Shown: positions 52,154 through 64,000 of the stretch, piece by piece
Position numbering within the stretch: the stretch's first letter is position 1
How the letters are laid out: each line of letters starts with the position of its first letter
Assembly (NCBI RefSeq): GCF_036588685.1
Contig: NC_086386.1
Coordinates: forward strand, 50,329,878 to 50,393,877
DNA: 64,000 nt
Source: Mytilus trossulus
Lineage: Eukaryota > Mollusca > Bivalvia > Mytilida > Mytilidae
Direction of reading: 5' to 3'
Made by a program: the position numbers and the translations under genes
The notes under the pieces: model-generated
Told to the model about the DNA's origin: nothing
The model's database searches: none
What the model saw: only the letters and a program-made list of their open reading frames with translations

Positions 52154-53284
52154 GCTTGGATATCTGACATTTGTCCATTTGAGTAAATCAGGAGTAACTT
52201 TATAAAGAGGTATTCGAACATATTATAGTCAGCCGATACATCAATTTAAAACATACAATAAAAAAAATCGACTTCGCATCGAGGGCCATTTGCCTCCTTC
52301 CACTGATTTCATTGAAACACGTTGGTGTATTAAAGACCGGGACACTTTTTCAGGACGATTTGTTGAAAGGGACCAAATAAAGTAGGATAACTCTGTGGAT
52401 TAAAAACGTACTACGTACGTTCAGATCGCCATGATGCTTTCACACGGAATATCAATAATTGTTTAAAATTCACTCCTCCGCAATAAAGGAAAAAAAACCA
52501 ACAAGAACTTTATTGTTTTTCCCTCCTTCGTCGCTTCAATTTCGTAACTGCCTTTCGTTCATACAACACTGTTTGCTTCTGTTTCGAATTCAGTTACCAT
52601 TTTTACAGTGTACGCGCAAAATTTTAAAATCAAATTTACTCAATTTGGTGCGGGGGAAAAAAATCGACGGCAAAGCAATCATTTGCGTTTAAAATTGATA
52701 AAGGAGGGCGACAAAGGTCGCGAGATTATTTCTTGAATCCGTCCGTGCTGCACATGCAGTTTCCGCTTTTTCAATATAGCCAGGCAAATAAAATACGGCA
52801 TCACTTTTCATCAAATGCACGTATTTTCCTCTTATGCAAATTAACAGGTATAGTTGAATTTCATACTATTTCAAATAAAAAAAAATAACTTGCCAACCAA
52901 AAACTTGTTTTCATCGTAAAGCAAATTGAATAAGCTTCCAAACTTAATTTATAGTTTTTACTTGTAGCAAGCGGATTTTTTTTTATGTAACTTAAACGGA
53001 GAGGCAAAACATGAAATTTACGGATGACGAGATAATGATTTAAACAAAACTTACTTATATGAAGTGTAGAAACCAAGTTGTCTGACTGAGAAATTAATTT
53101 GCTTCTTTATATCGTATACTCAAATTGATGAAATACAATGATATGAAACAAAAGAGTGGAAAACCGGTTTGCGATCATAATTTACGCTACTCCTGAACAG
53201 TCTCAGCGTATCAAAGAAAAAGTTTAACAACAGTTTCAAGTTTTAGTATTTATTGGGAACTTCTCTTTACATTTGATTTATTAA

Positions 53285-53448
53285 CAGGGGATAGCGCGAA
53301 CGCAGTCCCCCACACTAAAAAATTGCGTACCCGAGTTGCCCACATTTGGGGCAATCGCAGGCTTCAGCCTAACCGGAGTGCAATGGAAAGGCCTCGACCT
53401 GGGGAGACCGCCTTTTTGATCACGGTGCTCCCTGTACCAGGTAAGTAT
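53285..53448 (-). ncRNA. U1: U1 snRNA, copy 42
   Basis: The gene matches copy 1. The spacer on its upstream (right) side carries the T-to-C change at 54137. Confidence 0.97.
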
Positions 53449-54579
53449 GCTTGGATATCTGACATTTGTCCATTTGAGTAAATCAGGAGTAACTTTATAA
53501 AGAGGTATTCGAACATATTATAGTCAGCCGATACATCAATTTAAAACATACAATAAAAAAAATCGACTTCGCATCGAGGGCCATTTGCCTCCTTCCACTG
53601 ATTTCATTGAAACACGTTGGTGTATTAAAGACCGGGACACTTTTTCAGGACGATTTGTTGAAAGGGACCAAATAAAGTAGGATAACTCTGTGGATTAAAA
53701 ACGTACTACGTACGTTCAGATCGCCATGATGCTTTCACACGGAATATCAATAATTGTTTAAAATTCACTCCTCCGCAATAAAGGAAAAAAAACCAACAAG
53801 AACTTTATTGTTTTTCCCTCCTTCGTCGCTTCAATTTCGTAACTGCCTTTCGTTCATACAACACTGTTTGCTTCTGTTTCGAATTCAGTTACCATTTTTA
53901 CAGTGTACGCGCAAAATTTTAAAATCAAATTTACTCAATTTGGTGCGGGGGAAAAAAATCGACGGCAAAGCAATCATTTGCGTTTAAAATTGATAAAGGA
54001 GGGCGACAAAGGTCGCGAGATTATTTCTTGAATCCGTCCGTGCTGCACATGCAGTTTCCGCTTTTTCAATATAGCCAGGCAAATAAAATACGGCATCACT
54101 TTTCATCAAATGCACGTATTTTCCTCTTATGCAAATCAACAGGTATAGTTGAATTTCATACTATTTCAAATAAAAAAAAATAACTTGCCAACCAAAAACT
54201 TGTTTTCATCGTAAAGCAAATTGAATAAGCTTCCAAACTTAATTTATAGTTTTTACTTGTAGCAAGCGGATTTTTTTTTATGTAACTTAAACGGAGAGGC
54301 AAAACATGAAATTTACGGATGACGAGATAATGATTTAAACAAAACTTACTTATATGAAGTGTAGAAACCAAGTTGTCTGACTGAGAAATTAATTTGCTTC
54401 TTTATATCGTATACTCAAATTGATGAAATACAATGATATGAAACAAAAGAGTGGAAAACCGGTTTGCGATCATAATTTACGCTACTCCTGAACAGTCTCA
54501 GCGTATCAAAGAAAAAGTTTAACAACAGTTTCAAGTTTTAGTATTTATTGGGAACTTCTCTTTACATTTGATTTATTAA

Positions 54580-54743
54580 CAGGGGATAGCGCGAACGCAG
54601 TCCCCCACACTAAAAAATTGCGTACCCGAGTTGCCCACATTTGGGGCAATCGCAGGCTTCAGCCTAACCGGAGTGCAATGGAAAGGCCTCGACCTGGGGA
54701 GACCGCCTTTTTGATCACGGTGCTCCCTGTACCAGGTAAGTAT
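54580..54743 (-). ncRNA. U1: U1 snRNA, copy 43
   Basis: The gene matches copy 1. The upstream spacer carries the C variant at 55432. Confidence 0.97.
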
Positions 54744-55874
54744 GCTTGGATATCTGACATTTGTCCATTTGAGTAAATCAGGAGTAACTTTATAAAGAGG
54801 TATTCGAACATATTATAGTCAGCCGATACATCAATTTAAAACATACAATAAAAAAAATCGACTTCGCATCGAGGGCCATTTGCCTCCTTCCACTGATTTC
54901 ATTGAAACACGTTGGTGTATTAAAGACCGGGACACTTTTTCAGGACGATTTGTTGAAAGGGACCAAATAAAGTAGGATAACTCTGTGGATTAAAAACGTA
55001 CTACGTACGTTCAGATCGCCATGATGCTTTCACACGGAATATCAATAATTGTTTAAAATTCACTCCTCCGCAATAAAGGAAAAAAAACCAACAAGAACTT
55101 TATTGTTTTTCCCTCCTTCGTCGCTTCAATTTCGTAACTGCCTTTCGTTCATACAACACTGTTTGCTTCTGTTTCGAATTCAGTTACCATTTTTACAGTG
55201 TACGCGCAAAATTTTAAAATCAAATTTACTCAATTTGGTGCGGGGGAAAAAAATCGACGGCAAAGCAATCATTTGCGTTTAAAATTGATAAAGGAGGGCG
55301 ACAAAGGTCGCGAGATTATTTCTTGAATCCGTCCGTGCTGCACATGCAGTTTCCGCTTTTTCAATATAGCCAGGCAAATAAAATACGGCATCACTTTTCA
55401 TCAAATGCACGTATTTTCCTCTTATGCAAATCAACAGGTATAGTTGAATTTCATACTATTTCAAATAAAAAAAAATAACTTGCCAACCAAAAACTTGTTT
55501 TCATCGTAAAGCAAATTGAATAAGCTTCCAAACTTAATTTATAGTTTTTACTTGTAGCAAGCGGATTTTTTTTTATGTAACTTAAACGGAGAGGCAAAAC
55601 ATGAAATTTACGGATGACGAGATAATGATTTAAACAAAACTTACTTATATGAAGTGTAGAAACCAAGTTGTCTGACTGAGAAATTAATTTGCTTCTTTAT
55701 ATCGTATACTCAAATTGATGAAATACAATGATATGAAACAAAAGAGTGGAAAACCGGTTTGCGATCATAATTTACGCTACTCCTGAACAGTCTCAGCGTA
55801 TCAAAGAAAAAGTTTAACAACAGTTTCAAGTTTTAGTATTTATTGGGAACTTCTCTTTACATTTGATTTATTAA

Positions 55875-56038
55875 CAGGGGATAGCGCGAACGCAGTCCCC
55901 CACACTAAAAAATTGCGTACCCGAGTTGCCCACATTTGGGGCAATCGCAGGCTTCAGCCTAACCGGAGTGCAATGGAAAGGCCTCGACCTGGGGAGACCG
56001 CCTTTTTGATCACGGTGCTCCCTGTACCAGGTAAGTAT
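55875..56038 (-). ncRNA. U1: U1 snRNA, copy 44
   Basis: The gene matches copy 1. The upstream spacer has the common T at 56727. Confidence 0.97.
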
Positions 56039-57169
56039 GCTTGGATATCTGACATTTGTCCATTTGAGTAAATCAGGAGTAACTTTATAAAGAGGTATTC
56101 GAACATATTATAGTCAGCCGATACATCAATTTAAAACATACAATAAAAAAAATCGACTTCGCATCGAGGGCCATTTGCCTCCTTCCACTGATTTCATTGA
56201 AACACGTTGGTGTATTAAAGACCGGGACACTTTTTCAGGACGATTTGTTGAAAGGGACCAAATAAAGTAGGATAACTCTGTGGATTAAAAACGTACTACG
56301 TACGTTCAGATCGCCATGATGCTTTCACACGGAATATCAATAATTGTTTAAAATTCACTCCTCCGCAATAAAGGAAAAAAAACCAACAAGAACTTTATTG
56401 TTTTTCCCTCCTTCGTCGCTTCAATTTCGTAACTGCCTTTCGTTCATACAACACTGTTTGCTTCTGTTTCGAATTCAGTTACCATTTTTACAGTGTACGC
56501 GCAAAATTTTAAAATCAAATTTACTCAATTTGGTGCGGGGGAAAAAAATCGACGGCAAAGCAATCATTTGCGTTTAAAATTGATAAAGGAGGGCGACAAA
56601 GGTCGCGAGATTATTTCTTGAATCCGTCCGTGCTGCACATGCAGTTTCCGCTTTTTCAATATAGCCAGGCAAATAAAATACGGCATCACTTTTCATCAAA
56701 TGCACGTATTTTCCTCTTATGCAAATTAACAGGTATAGTTGAATTTCATACTATTTCAAATAAAAAAAAATAACTTGCCAACCAAAAACTTGTTTTCATC
56801 GTAAAGCAAATTGAATAAGCTTCCAAACTTAATTTATAGTTTTTACTTGTAGCAAGCGGATTTTTTTTTATGTAACTTAAACGGAGAGGCAAAACATGAA
56901 ATTTACGGATGACGAGATAATGATTTAAACAAAACTTACTTATATGAAGTGTAGAAACCAAGTTGTCTGACTGAGAAATTAATTTGCTTCTTTATATCGT
57001 ATACTCAAATTGATGAAATACAATGATATGAAACAAAAGAGTGGAAAACCGGTTTGCGATCATAATTTACGCTACTCCTGAACAGTCTCAGCGTATCAAA
57101 GAAAAAGTTTAACAACAGTTTCAAGTTTTAGTATTTATTGGGAACTTCTCTTTACATTTGATTTATTAA

Positions 57170-57333
57170 CAGGGGATAGCGCGAACGCAGTCCCCCACAC
57201 TAAAAAATTGCGTACCCGAGTTGCCCACATTTGGGGCAATCGCAGGCTTCAGCCTAACCGGAGTGCAATGGAAAGGCCTCGACCTGGGGAGACCGCCTTT
57301 TTGATCACGGTGCTCCCTGTACCAGGTAAGTAT
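57170..57333 (-). ncRNA. U1: U1 snRNA, copy 45
   Basis: The gene matches copy 1. The upstream spacer carries the C variant at 58022. Confidence 0.97.
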
Positions 57334-58464
57334 GCTTGGATATCTGACATTTGTCCATTTGAGTAAATCAGGAGTAACTTTATAAAGAGGTATTCGAACA
57401 TATTATAGTCAGCCGATACATCAATTTAAAACATACAATAAAAAAAATCGACTTCGCATCGAGGGCCATTTGCCTCCTTCCACTGATTTCATTGAAACAC
57501 GTTGGTGTATTAAAGACCGGGACACTTTTTCAGGACGATTTGTTGAAAGGGACCAAATAAAGTAGGATAACTCTGTGGATTAAAAACGTACTACGTACGT
57601 TCAGATCGCCATGATGCTTTCACACGGAATATCAATAATTGTTTAAAATTCACTCCTCCGCAATAAAGGAAAAAAAACCAACAAGAACTTTATTGTTTTT
57701 CCCTCCTTCGTCGCTTCAATTTCGTAACTGCCTTTCGTTCATACAACACTGTTTGCTTCTGTTTCGAATTCAGTTACCATTTTTACAGTGTACGCGCAAA
57801 ATTTTAAAATCAAATTTACTCAATTTGGTGCGGGGGAAAAAAATCGACGGCAAAGCAATCATTTGCGTTTAAAATTGATAAAGGAGGGCGACAAAGGTCG
57901 CGAGATTATTTCTTGAATCCGTCCGTGCTGCACATGCAGTTTCCGCTTTTTCAATATAGCCAGGCAAATAAAATACGGCATCACTTTTCATCAAATGCAC
58001 GTATTTTCCTCTTATGCAAATCAACAGGTATAGTTGAATTTCATACTATTTCAAATAAAAAAAAATAACTTGCCAACCAAAAACTTGTTTTCATCGTAAA
58101 GCAAATTGAATAAGCTTCCAAACTTAATTTATAGTTTTTACTTGTAGCAAGCGGATTTTTTTTTATGTAACTTAAACGGAGAGGCAAAACATGAAATTTA
58201 CGGATGACGAGATAATGATTTAAACAAAACTTACTTATATGAAGTGTAGAAACCAAGTTGTCTGACTGAGAAATTAATTTGCTTCTTTATATCGTATACT
58301 CAAATTGATGAAATACAATGATATGAAACAAAAGAGTGGAAAACCGGTTTGCGATCATAATTTACGCTACTCCTGAACAGTCTCAGCGTATCAAAGAAAA
58401 AGTTTAACAACAGTTTCAAGTTTTAGTATTTATTGGGAACTTCTCTTTACATTTGATTTATTAA

Positions 58465-58628
58465 CAGGGGATAGCGCGAACGCAGTCCCCCACACTAAAA
58501 AATTGCGTACCCGAGTTGCCCACATTTGGGGCAATCGCAGGCTTCAGCCTAACCGGAGTGCAATGGAAAGGCCTCGACCTGGGGAGACCGCCTTTTTGAT
58601 CACGGTGCTCCCTGTACCAGGTAAGTAT
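58465..58628 (-). ncRNA. U1: U1 snRNA, copy 46
   Basis: The gene matches copy 1. The upstream spacer carries the C variant at 59317. Confidence 0.97.
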
Positions 58629-59759
58629 GCTTGGATATCTGACATTTGTCCATTTGAGTAAATCAGGAGTAACTTTATAAAGAGGTATTCGAACATATTA
58701 TAGTCAGCCGATACATCAATTTAAAACATACAATAAAAAAAATCGACTTCGCATCGAGGGCCATTTGCCTCCTTCCACTGATTTCATTGAAACACGTTGG
58801 TGTATTAAAGACCGGGACACTTTTTCAGGACGATTTGTTGAAAGGGACCAAATAAAGTAGGATAACTCTGTGGATTAAAAACGTACTACGTACGTTCAGA
58901 TCGCCATGATGCTTTCACACGGAATATCAATAATTGTTTAAAATTCACTCCTCCGCAATAAAGGAAAAAAAACCAACAAGAACTTTATTGTTTTTCCCTC
59001 CTTCGTCGCTTCAATTTCGTAACTGCCTTTCGTTCATACAACACTGTTTGCTTCTGTTTCGAATTCAGTTACCATTTTTACAGTGTACGCGCAAAATTTT
59101 AAAATCAAATTTACTCAATTTGGTGCGGGGGAAAAAAATCGACGGCAAAGCAATCATTTGCGTTTAAAATTGATAAAGGAGGGCGACAAAGGTCGCGAGA
59201 TTATTTCTTGAATCCGTCCGTGCTGCACATGCAGTTTCCGCTTTTTCAATATAGCCAGGCAAATAAAATACGGCATCACTTTTCATCAAATGCACGTATT
59301 TTCCTCTTATGCAAATCAACAGGTATAGTTGAATTTCATACTATTTCAAATAAAAAAAAATAACTTGCCAACCAAAAACTTGTTTTCATCGTAAAGCAAA
59401 TTGAATAAGCTTCCAAACTTAATTTATAGTTTTTACTTGTAGCAAGCGGATTTTTTTTTATGTAACTTAAACGGAGAGGCAAAACATGAAATTTACGGAT
59501 GACGAGATAATGATTTAAACAAAACTTACTTATATGAAGTGTAGAAACCAAGTTGTCTGACTGAGAAATTAATTTGCTTCTTTATATCGTATACTCAAAT
59601 TGATGAAATACAATGATATGAAACAAAAGAGTGGAAAACCGGTTTGCGATCATAATTTACGCTACTCCTGAACAGTCTCAGCGTATCAAAGAAAAAGTTT
59701 AACAACAGTTTCAAGTTTTAGTATTTATTGGGAACTTCTCTTTACATTTGATTTATTAA

Positions 59760-59923
59760 CAGGGGATAGCGCGAACGCAGTCCCCCACACTAAAAAATTG
59801 CGTACCCGAGTTGCCCACATTTGGGGCAATCGCAGGCTTCAGCCTAACCGGAGTGCAATGGAAAGGCCTCGACCTGGGGAGACCGCCTTTTTGATCACGG
59901 TGCTCCCTGTACCAGGTAAGTAT
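59760..59923 (-). ncRNA. U1: U1 snRNA, copy 47
   Basis: The gene matches copy 1. The upstream spacer has the common T at 60612. Confidence 0.97.
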
Positions 59924-61054
59924 GCTTGGATATCTGACATTTGTCCATTTGAGTAAATCAGGAGTAACTTTATAAAGAGGTATTCGAACATATTATAGTC
60001 AGCCGATACATCAATTTAAAACATACAATAAAAAAAATCGACTTCGCATCGAGGGCCATTTGCCTCCTTCCACTGATTTCATTGAAACACGTTGGTGTAT
60101 TAAAGACCGGGACACTTTTTCAGGACGATTTGTTGAAAGGGACCAAATAAAGTAGGATAACTCTGTGGATTAAAAACGTACTACGTACGTTCAGATCGCC
60201 ATGATGCTTTCACACGGAATATCAATAATTGTTTAAAATTCACTCCTCCGCAATAAAGGAAAAAAAACCAACAAGAACTTTATTGTTTTTCCCTCCTTCG
60301 TCGCTTCAATTTCGTAACTGCCTTTCGTTCATACAACACTGTTTGCTTCTGTTTCGAATTCAGTTACCATTTTTACAGTGTACGCGCAAAATTTTAAAAT
60401 CAAATTTACTCAATTTGGTGCGGGGGAAAAAAATCGACGGCAAAGCAATCATTTGCGTTTAAAATTGATAAAGGAGGGCGACAAAGGTCGCGAGATTATT
60501 TCTTGAATCCGTCCGTGCTGCACATGCAGTTTCCGCTTTTTCAATATAGCCAGGCAAATAAAATACGGCATCACTTTTCATCAAATGCACGTATTTTCCT
60601 CTTATGCAAATTAACAGGTATAGTTGAATTTCATACTATTTCAAATAAAAAAAAATAACTTGCCAACCAAAAACTTGTTTTCATCGTAAAGCAAATTGAA
60701 TAAGCTTCCAAACTTAATTTATAGTTTTTACTTGTAGCAAGCGGATTTTTTTTTATGTAACTTAAACGGAGAGGCAAAACATGAAATTTACGGATGACGA
60801 GATAATGATTTAAACAAAACTTACTTATATGAAGTGTAGAAACCAAGTTGTCTGACTGAGAAATTAATTTGCTTCTTTATATCGTATACTCAAATTGATG
60901 AAATACAATGATATGAAACAAAAGAGTGGAAAACCGGTTTGCGATCATAATTTACGCTACTCCTGAACAGTCTCAGCGTATCAAAGAAAAAGTTTAACAA
61001 CAGTTTCAAGTTTTAGTATTTATTGGGAACTTCTCTTTACATTTGATTTATTAA

Positions 61055-61218
61055 CAGGGGATAGCGCGAACGCAGTCCCCCACACTAAAAAATTGCGTAC
61101 CCGAGTTGCCCACATTTGGGGCAATCGCAGGCTTCAGCCTAACCGGAGTGCAATGGAAAGGCCTCGACCTGGGGAGACCGCCTTTTTGATCACGGTGCTC
61201 CCTGTACCAGGTAAGTAT
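61055..61218 (-). ncRNA. U1: U1 snRNA, copy 48
   Basis: No difference from copy 1 noticed. Confidence 0.97.
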
Positions 61219-62349
61219 GCTTGGATATCTGACATTTGTCCATTTGAGTAAATCAGGAGTAACTTTATAAAGAGGTATTCGAACATATTATAGTCAGCCG
61301 ATACATCAATTTAAAACATACAATAAAAAAAATCGACTTCGCATCGAGGGCCATTTGCCTCCTTCCACTGATTTCATTGAAACACGTTGGTGTATTAAAG
61401 ACCGGGACACTTTTTCAGGACGATTTGTTGAAAGGGACCAAATAAAGTAGGATAACTCTGTGGATTAAAAACGTACTACGTACGTTCAGATCGCCATGAT
61501 GCTTTCACACGGAATATCAATAATTGTTTAAAATTCACTCCTCCGCAATAAAGGAAAAAAAACCAACAAGAACTTTATTGTTTTTCCCTCCTTCGTCGCT
61601 TCAATTTCGTAACTGCCTTTCGTTCATACAACACTGTTTGCTTCTGTTTCGAATTCAGTTACCATTTTTACAGTGTACGCGCAAAATTTTAAAATCAAAT
61701 TTACTCAATTTGGTGCGGGGGAAAAAAATCGACGGCAAAGCAATCATTTGCGTTTAAAATTGATAAAGGAGGGCGACAAAGGTCGCGAGATTATTTCTTG
61801 AATCCGTCCGTGCTGCACATGCAGTTTCCGCTTTTTCAATATAGCCAGGCAAATAAAATACGGCATCACTTTTCATCAAATGCACGTATTTTCCTCTTAT
61901 GCAAATTAACAGGTATAGTTGAATTTCATACTATTTCAAATAAAAAAAAATAACTTGCCAACCAAAAACTTGTTTTCATCGTAAAGCAAATTGAATAAGC
62001 TTCCAAACTTAATTTATAGTTTTTACTTGTAGCAAGCGGATTTTTTTTTATGTAACTTAAACGGAGAGGCAAAACATGAAATTTACGGATGACGAGATAA
62101 TGATTTAAACAAAACTTACTTATATGAAGTGTAGAAACCAAGTTGTCTGACTGAGAAATTAATTTGCTTCTTTATATCGTATACTCAAATTGATGAAATA
62201 CAATGATATGAAACAAAAGAGTGGAAAACCGGTTTGCGATCATAATTTACGCTACTCCTGAACAGTCTCAGCGTATCAAAGAAAAAGTTTAACAACAGTT
62301 TCAAGTTTTAGTATTTATTGGGAACTTCTCTTTACATTTGATTTATTAA

Positions 62350-62513
62350 CAGGGGATAGCGCGAACGCAGTCCCCCACACTAAAAAATTGCGTACCCGAG
62401 TTGCCCACATTTGGGGCAATCGCAGGCTTCAGCCTAACCGGAGTGCAATGGAAAGGCCTCGACCTGGGGAGACCGCCTTTTTGATCACGGTGCTCCCTGT
62501 ACCAGGTAAGTAT
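62350..62513 (-). ncRNA. U1: U1 snRNA, copy 49
   Basis: No difference from copy 1 noticed. Confidence 0.97.
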
Positions 62514-63644
62514 GCTTGGATATCTGACATTTGTCCATTTGAGTAAATCAGGAGTAACTTTATAAAGAGGTATTCGAACATATTATAGTCAGCCGATACA
62601 TCAATTTAAAACATACAATAAAAAAAATCGACTTCGCATCGAGGGCCATTTGCCTCCTTCCACTGATTTCATTGAAACACGTTGGTGTATTAAAGACCGG
62701 GACACTTTTTCAGGACGATTTGTTGAAAGGGACCAAATAAAGTAGGATAACTCTGTGGATTAAAAACGTACTACGTACGTTCAGATCGCCATGATGCTTT
62801 CACACGGAATATCAATAATTGTTTAAAATTCACTCCTCCGCAATAAAGGAAAAAAAACCAACAAGAACTTTATTGTTTTTCCCTCCTTCGTCGCTTCAAT
62901 TTCGTAACTGCCTTTCGTTCATACAACACTGTTTGCTTCTGTTTCGAATTCAGTTACCATTTTTACAGTGTACGCGCAAAATTTTAAAATCAAATTTACT
63001 CAATTTGGTGCGGGGGAAAAAAATCGACGGCAAAGCAATCATTTGCGTTTAAAATTGATAAAGGAGGGCGACAAAGGTCGCGAGATTATTTCTTGAATCC
63101 GTCCGTGCTGCACATGCAGTTTCCGCTTTTTCAATATAGCCAGGCAAATAAAATACGGCATCACTTTTCATCAAATGCACGTATTTTCCTCTTATGCAAA
63201 TTAACAGGTATAGTTGAATTTCATACTATTTCAAATAAAAAAAAATAACTTGCCAACCAAAAACTTGTTTTCATCGTAAAGCAAATTGAATAAGCTTCCA
63301 AACTTAATTTATAGTTTTTACTTGTAGCAAGCGGATTTTTTTTTATGTAACTTAAACGGAGAGGCAAAACATGAAATTTACGGATGACGAGATAATGATT
63401 TAAACAAAACTTACTTATATGAAGTGTAGAAACCAAGTTGTCTGACTGAGAAATTAATTTGCTTCTTTATATCGTATACTCAAATTGATGAAATACAATG
63501 ATATGAAACAAAAGAGTGGAAAACCGGTTTGCGATCATAATTTACGCTACTCCTGAACAGTCTCAGCGTATCAAAGAAAAAGTTTAACAACAGTTTCAAG
63601 TTTTAGTATTTATTGGGAACTTCTCTTTACATTTGATTTATTAA

Positions 63645-63808
63645 CAGGGGATAGCGCGAACGCAGTCCCCCACACTAAAAAATTGCGTACCCGAGTTGCC
63701 CACATTTGGGGCAATCGCAGGCTTCAGCCTAACCGGAGTGCAATGGAAAGGCCTCGACCTGGGGAGACCGCCTTTTTGATCACGGTGCTCCCTGTACCAG
63801 GTAAGTAT
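63645..63808 (-). ncRNA. U1: U1 snRNA, copy 50 (last in window)
   Basis: The gene is complete. Its proximal promoter candidate (CTTTATAAAG at 63853-63862) is in the window. The spacer beyond is cut by the window end. Confidence 0.97.
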
Positions 63809-64000
63809 GCTTGGATATCTGACATTTGTCCATTTGAGTAAATCAGGAGTAACTTTATAAAGAGGTATTCGAACATATTATAGTCAGCCGATACATCAAT
63901 TTAAAACATACAATAAAAAAAATCGACTTCGCATCGAGGGCCATTTGCCTCCTTCCACTGATTTCATTGAAACACGTTGGTGTATTAAAGACCGGGACAC

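Larger units (their letters stand above)
39935..64000 (-). repeat. Reverse arm of the 1295-bp U1 snRNA tandem array
   Basis: This is the same unit as in the forward arm, reverse-complemented, with the same 1295-bp spacing (U1 5' ends at 40498, 41793 and onward to 63808). The first unit is partial: the base at 39935 matches unit position 564. I saw no fixed difference between the arms in the stretches I compared by eye. A T/C variant next to the octamer motif marks four units between 54137 and 59317. The arm continues past the window end. Confidence 0.99.

Noticed and set aside
20-63808. U1 pseudogene array
   Set aside because: All functional parts other than nt 34 look intact in every copy, and each has the same upstream and downstream candidate signals. 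Typical U1 pseudogenes are truncated or scattered.
1-64000. Plant-type U1 locus
   Set aside because: No plant upstream sequence element and no TATA at -30. Stem-loop II-IV sequences match the animal form over 164 nt without gaps.
1-64000. CRISPR array, satellite without genes, or mobile element
   Set aside because: The unit is 1295 bp with a full U1 gene in each copy. There are no short direct repeats with unique spacers, no transposase or reverse transcriptase frames, and no target-site duplications visible.

Overview
The window is one multicopy RNA-gene locus and holds nothing I would call a protein gene. It is a tandem array of a unit exactly 1295 bp long. Each unit carries one full-length 164-nt U1 spliceosomal snRNA gene and about 1.13 kb of AT-rich spacer. 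I count 50 complete U1 genes: 31 on the + strand (first at 20-183, last at 38870-39033) and 19 on the - strand (first at 40335-40498, last at 63645-63808). The array runs off both ends of the window, so its true size is larger.

The U1 sequence aligns without gaps, by hand, to the human 164-nt U1 as I remember it (about 130 of 164 positions the same). It keeps the 5' splice-site pairing sequence, the U1A-binding loop of stem-loop II, a U-rich Sm site and a UUCG-capped stem-loop IV. A metazoan-like 3' box candidate lies 15 nt downstream, and the plant snRNA promoter (USE plus TATA at -30) is missing. This suggests an animal, probably an invertebrate with an AT-rich genome. I cannot name the phylum. 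Tandem U1 repeats of 1-2 kb are known from sea urchins and Xenopus, but this spacer is not one I recognise.

Layout: 1-39834 is the forward arm, with head-to-tail units and U1 read rightward. 39835-39934 is a run of exactly 100 N, an assembly gap of conventional size. 39935-64000 is the reverse arm, the same unit with U1 read leftward. The two arms therefore converge tail-to-tail on the gap. The contig ends break beside or inside homopolymers, and the last unit before the gap has two +1 homopolymer differences. The inversion may therefore be a scaffolding artefact rather than a real palindrome.

Units are almost identical. The differences I noticed are one base in the U1-70K loop of copy 12, one base in stem-loop III of copy 20, a spacer T/C variant in four of six neighbouring units of the reverse arm, and the two homopolymer changes at the gap. 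Such uniformity points to strong recent homogenisation. The most notable point is that every copy lacks the usual G at position 34 in the U1-70K-binding loop, so this array may encode a divergent or specialised U1.
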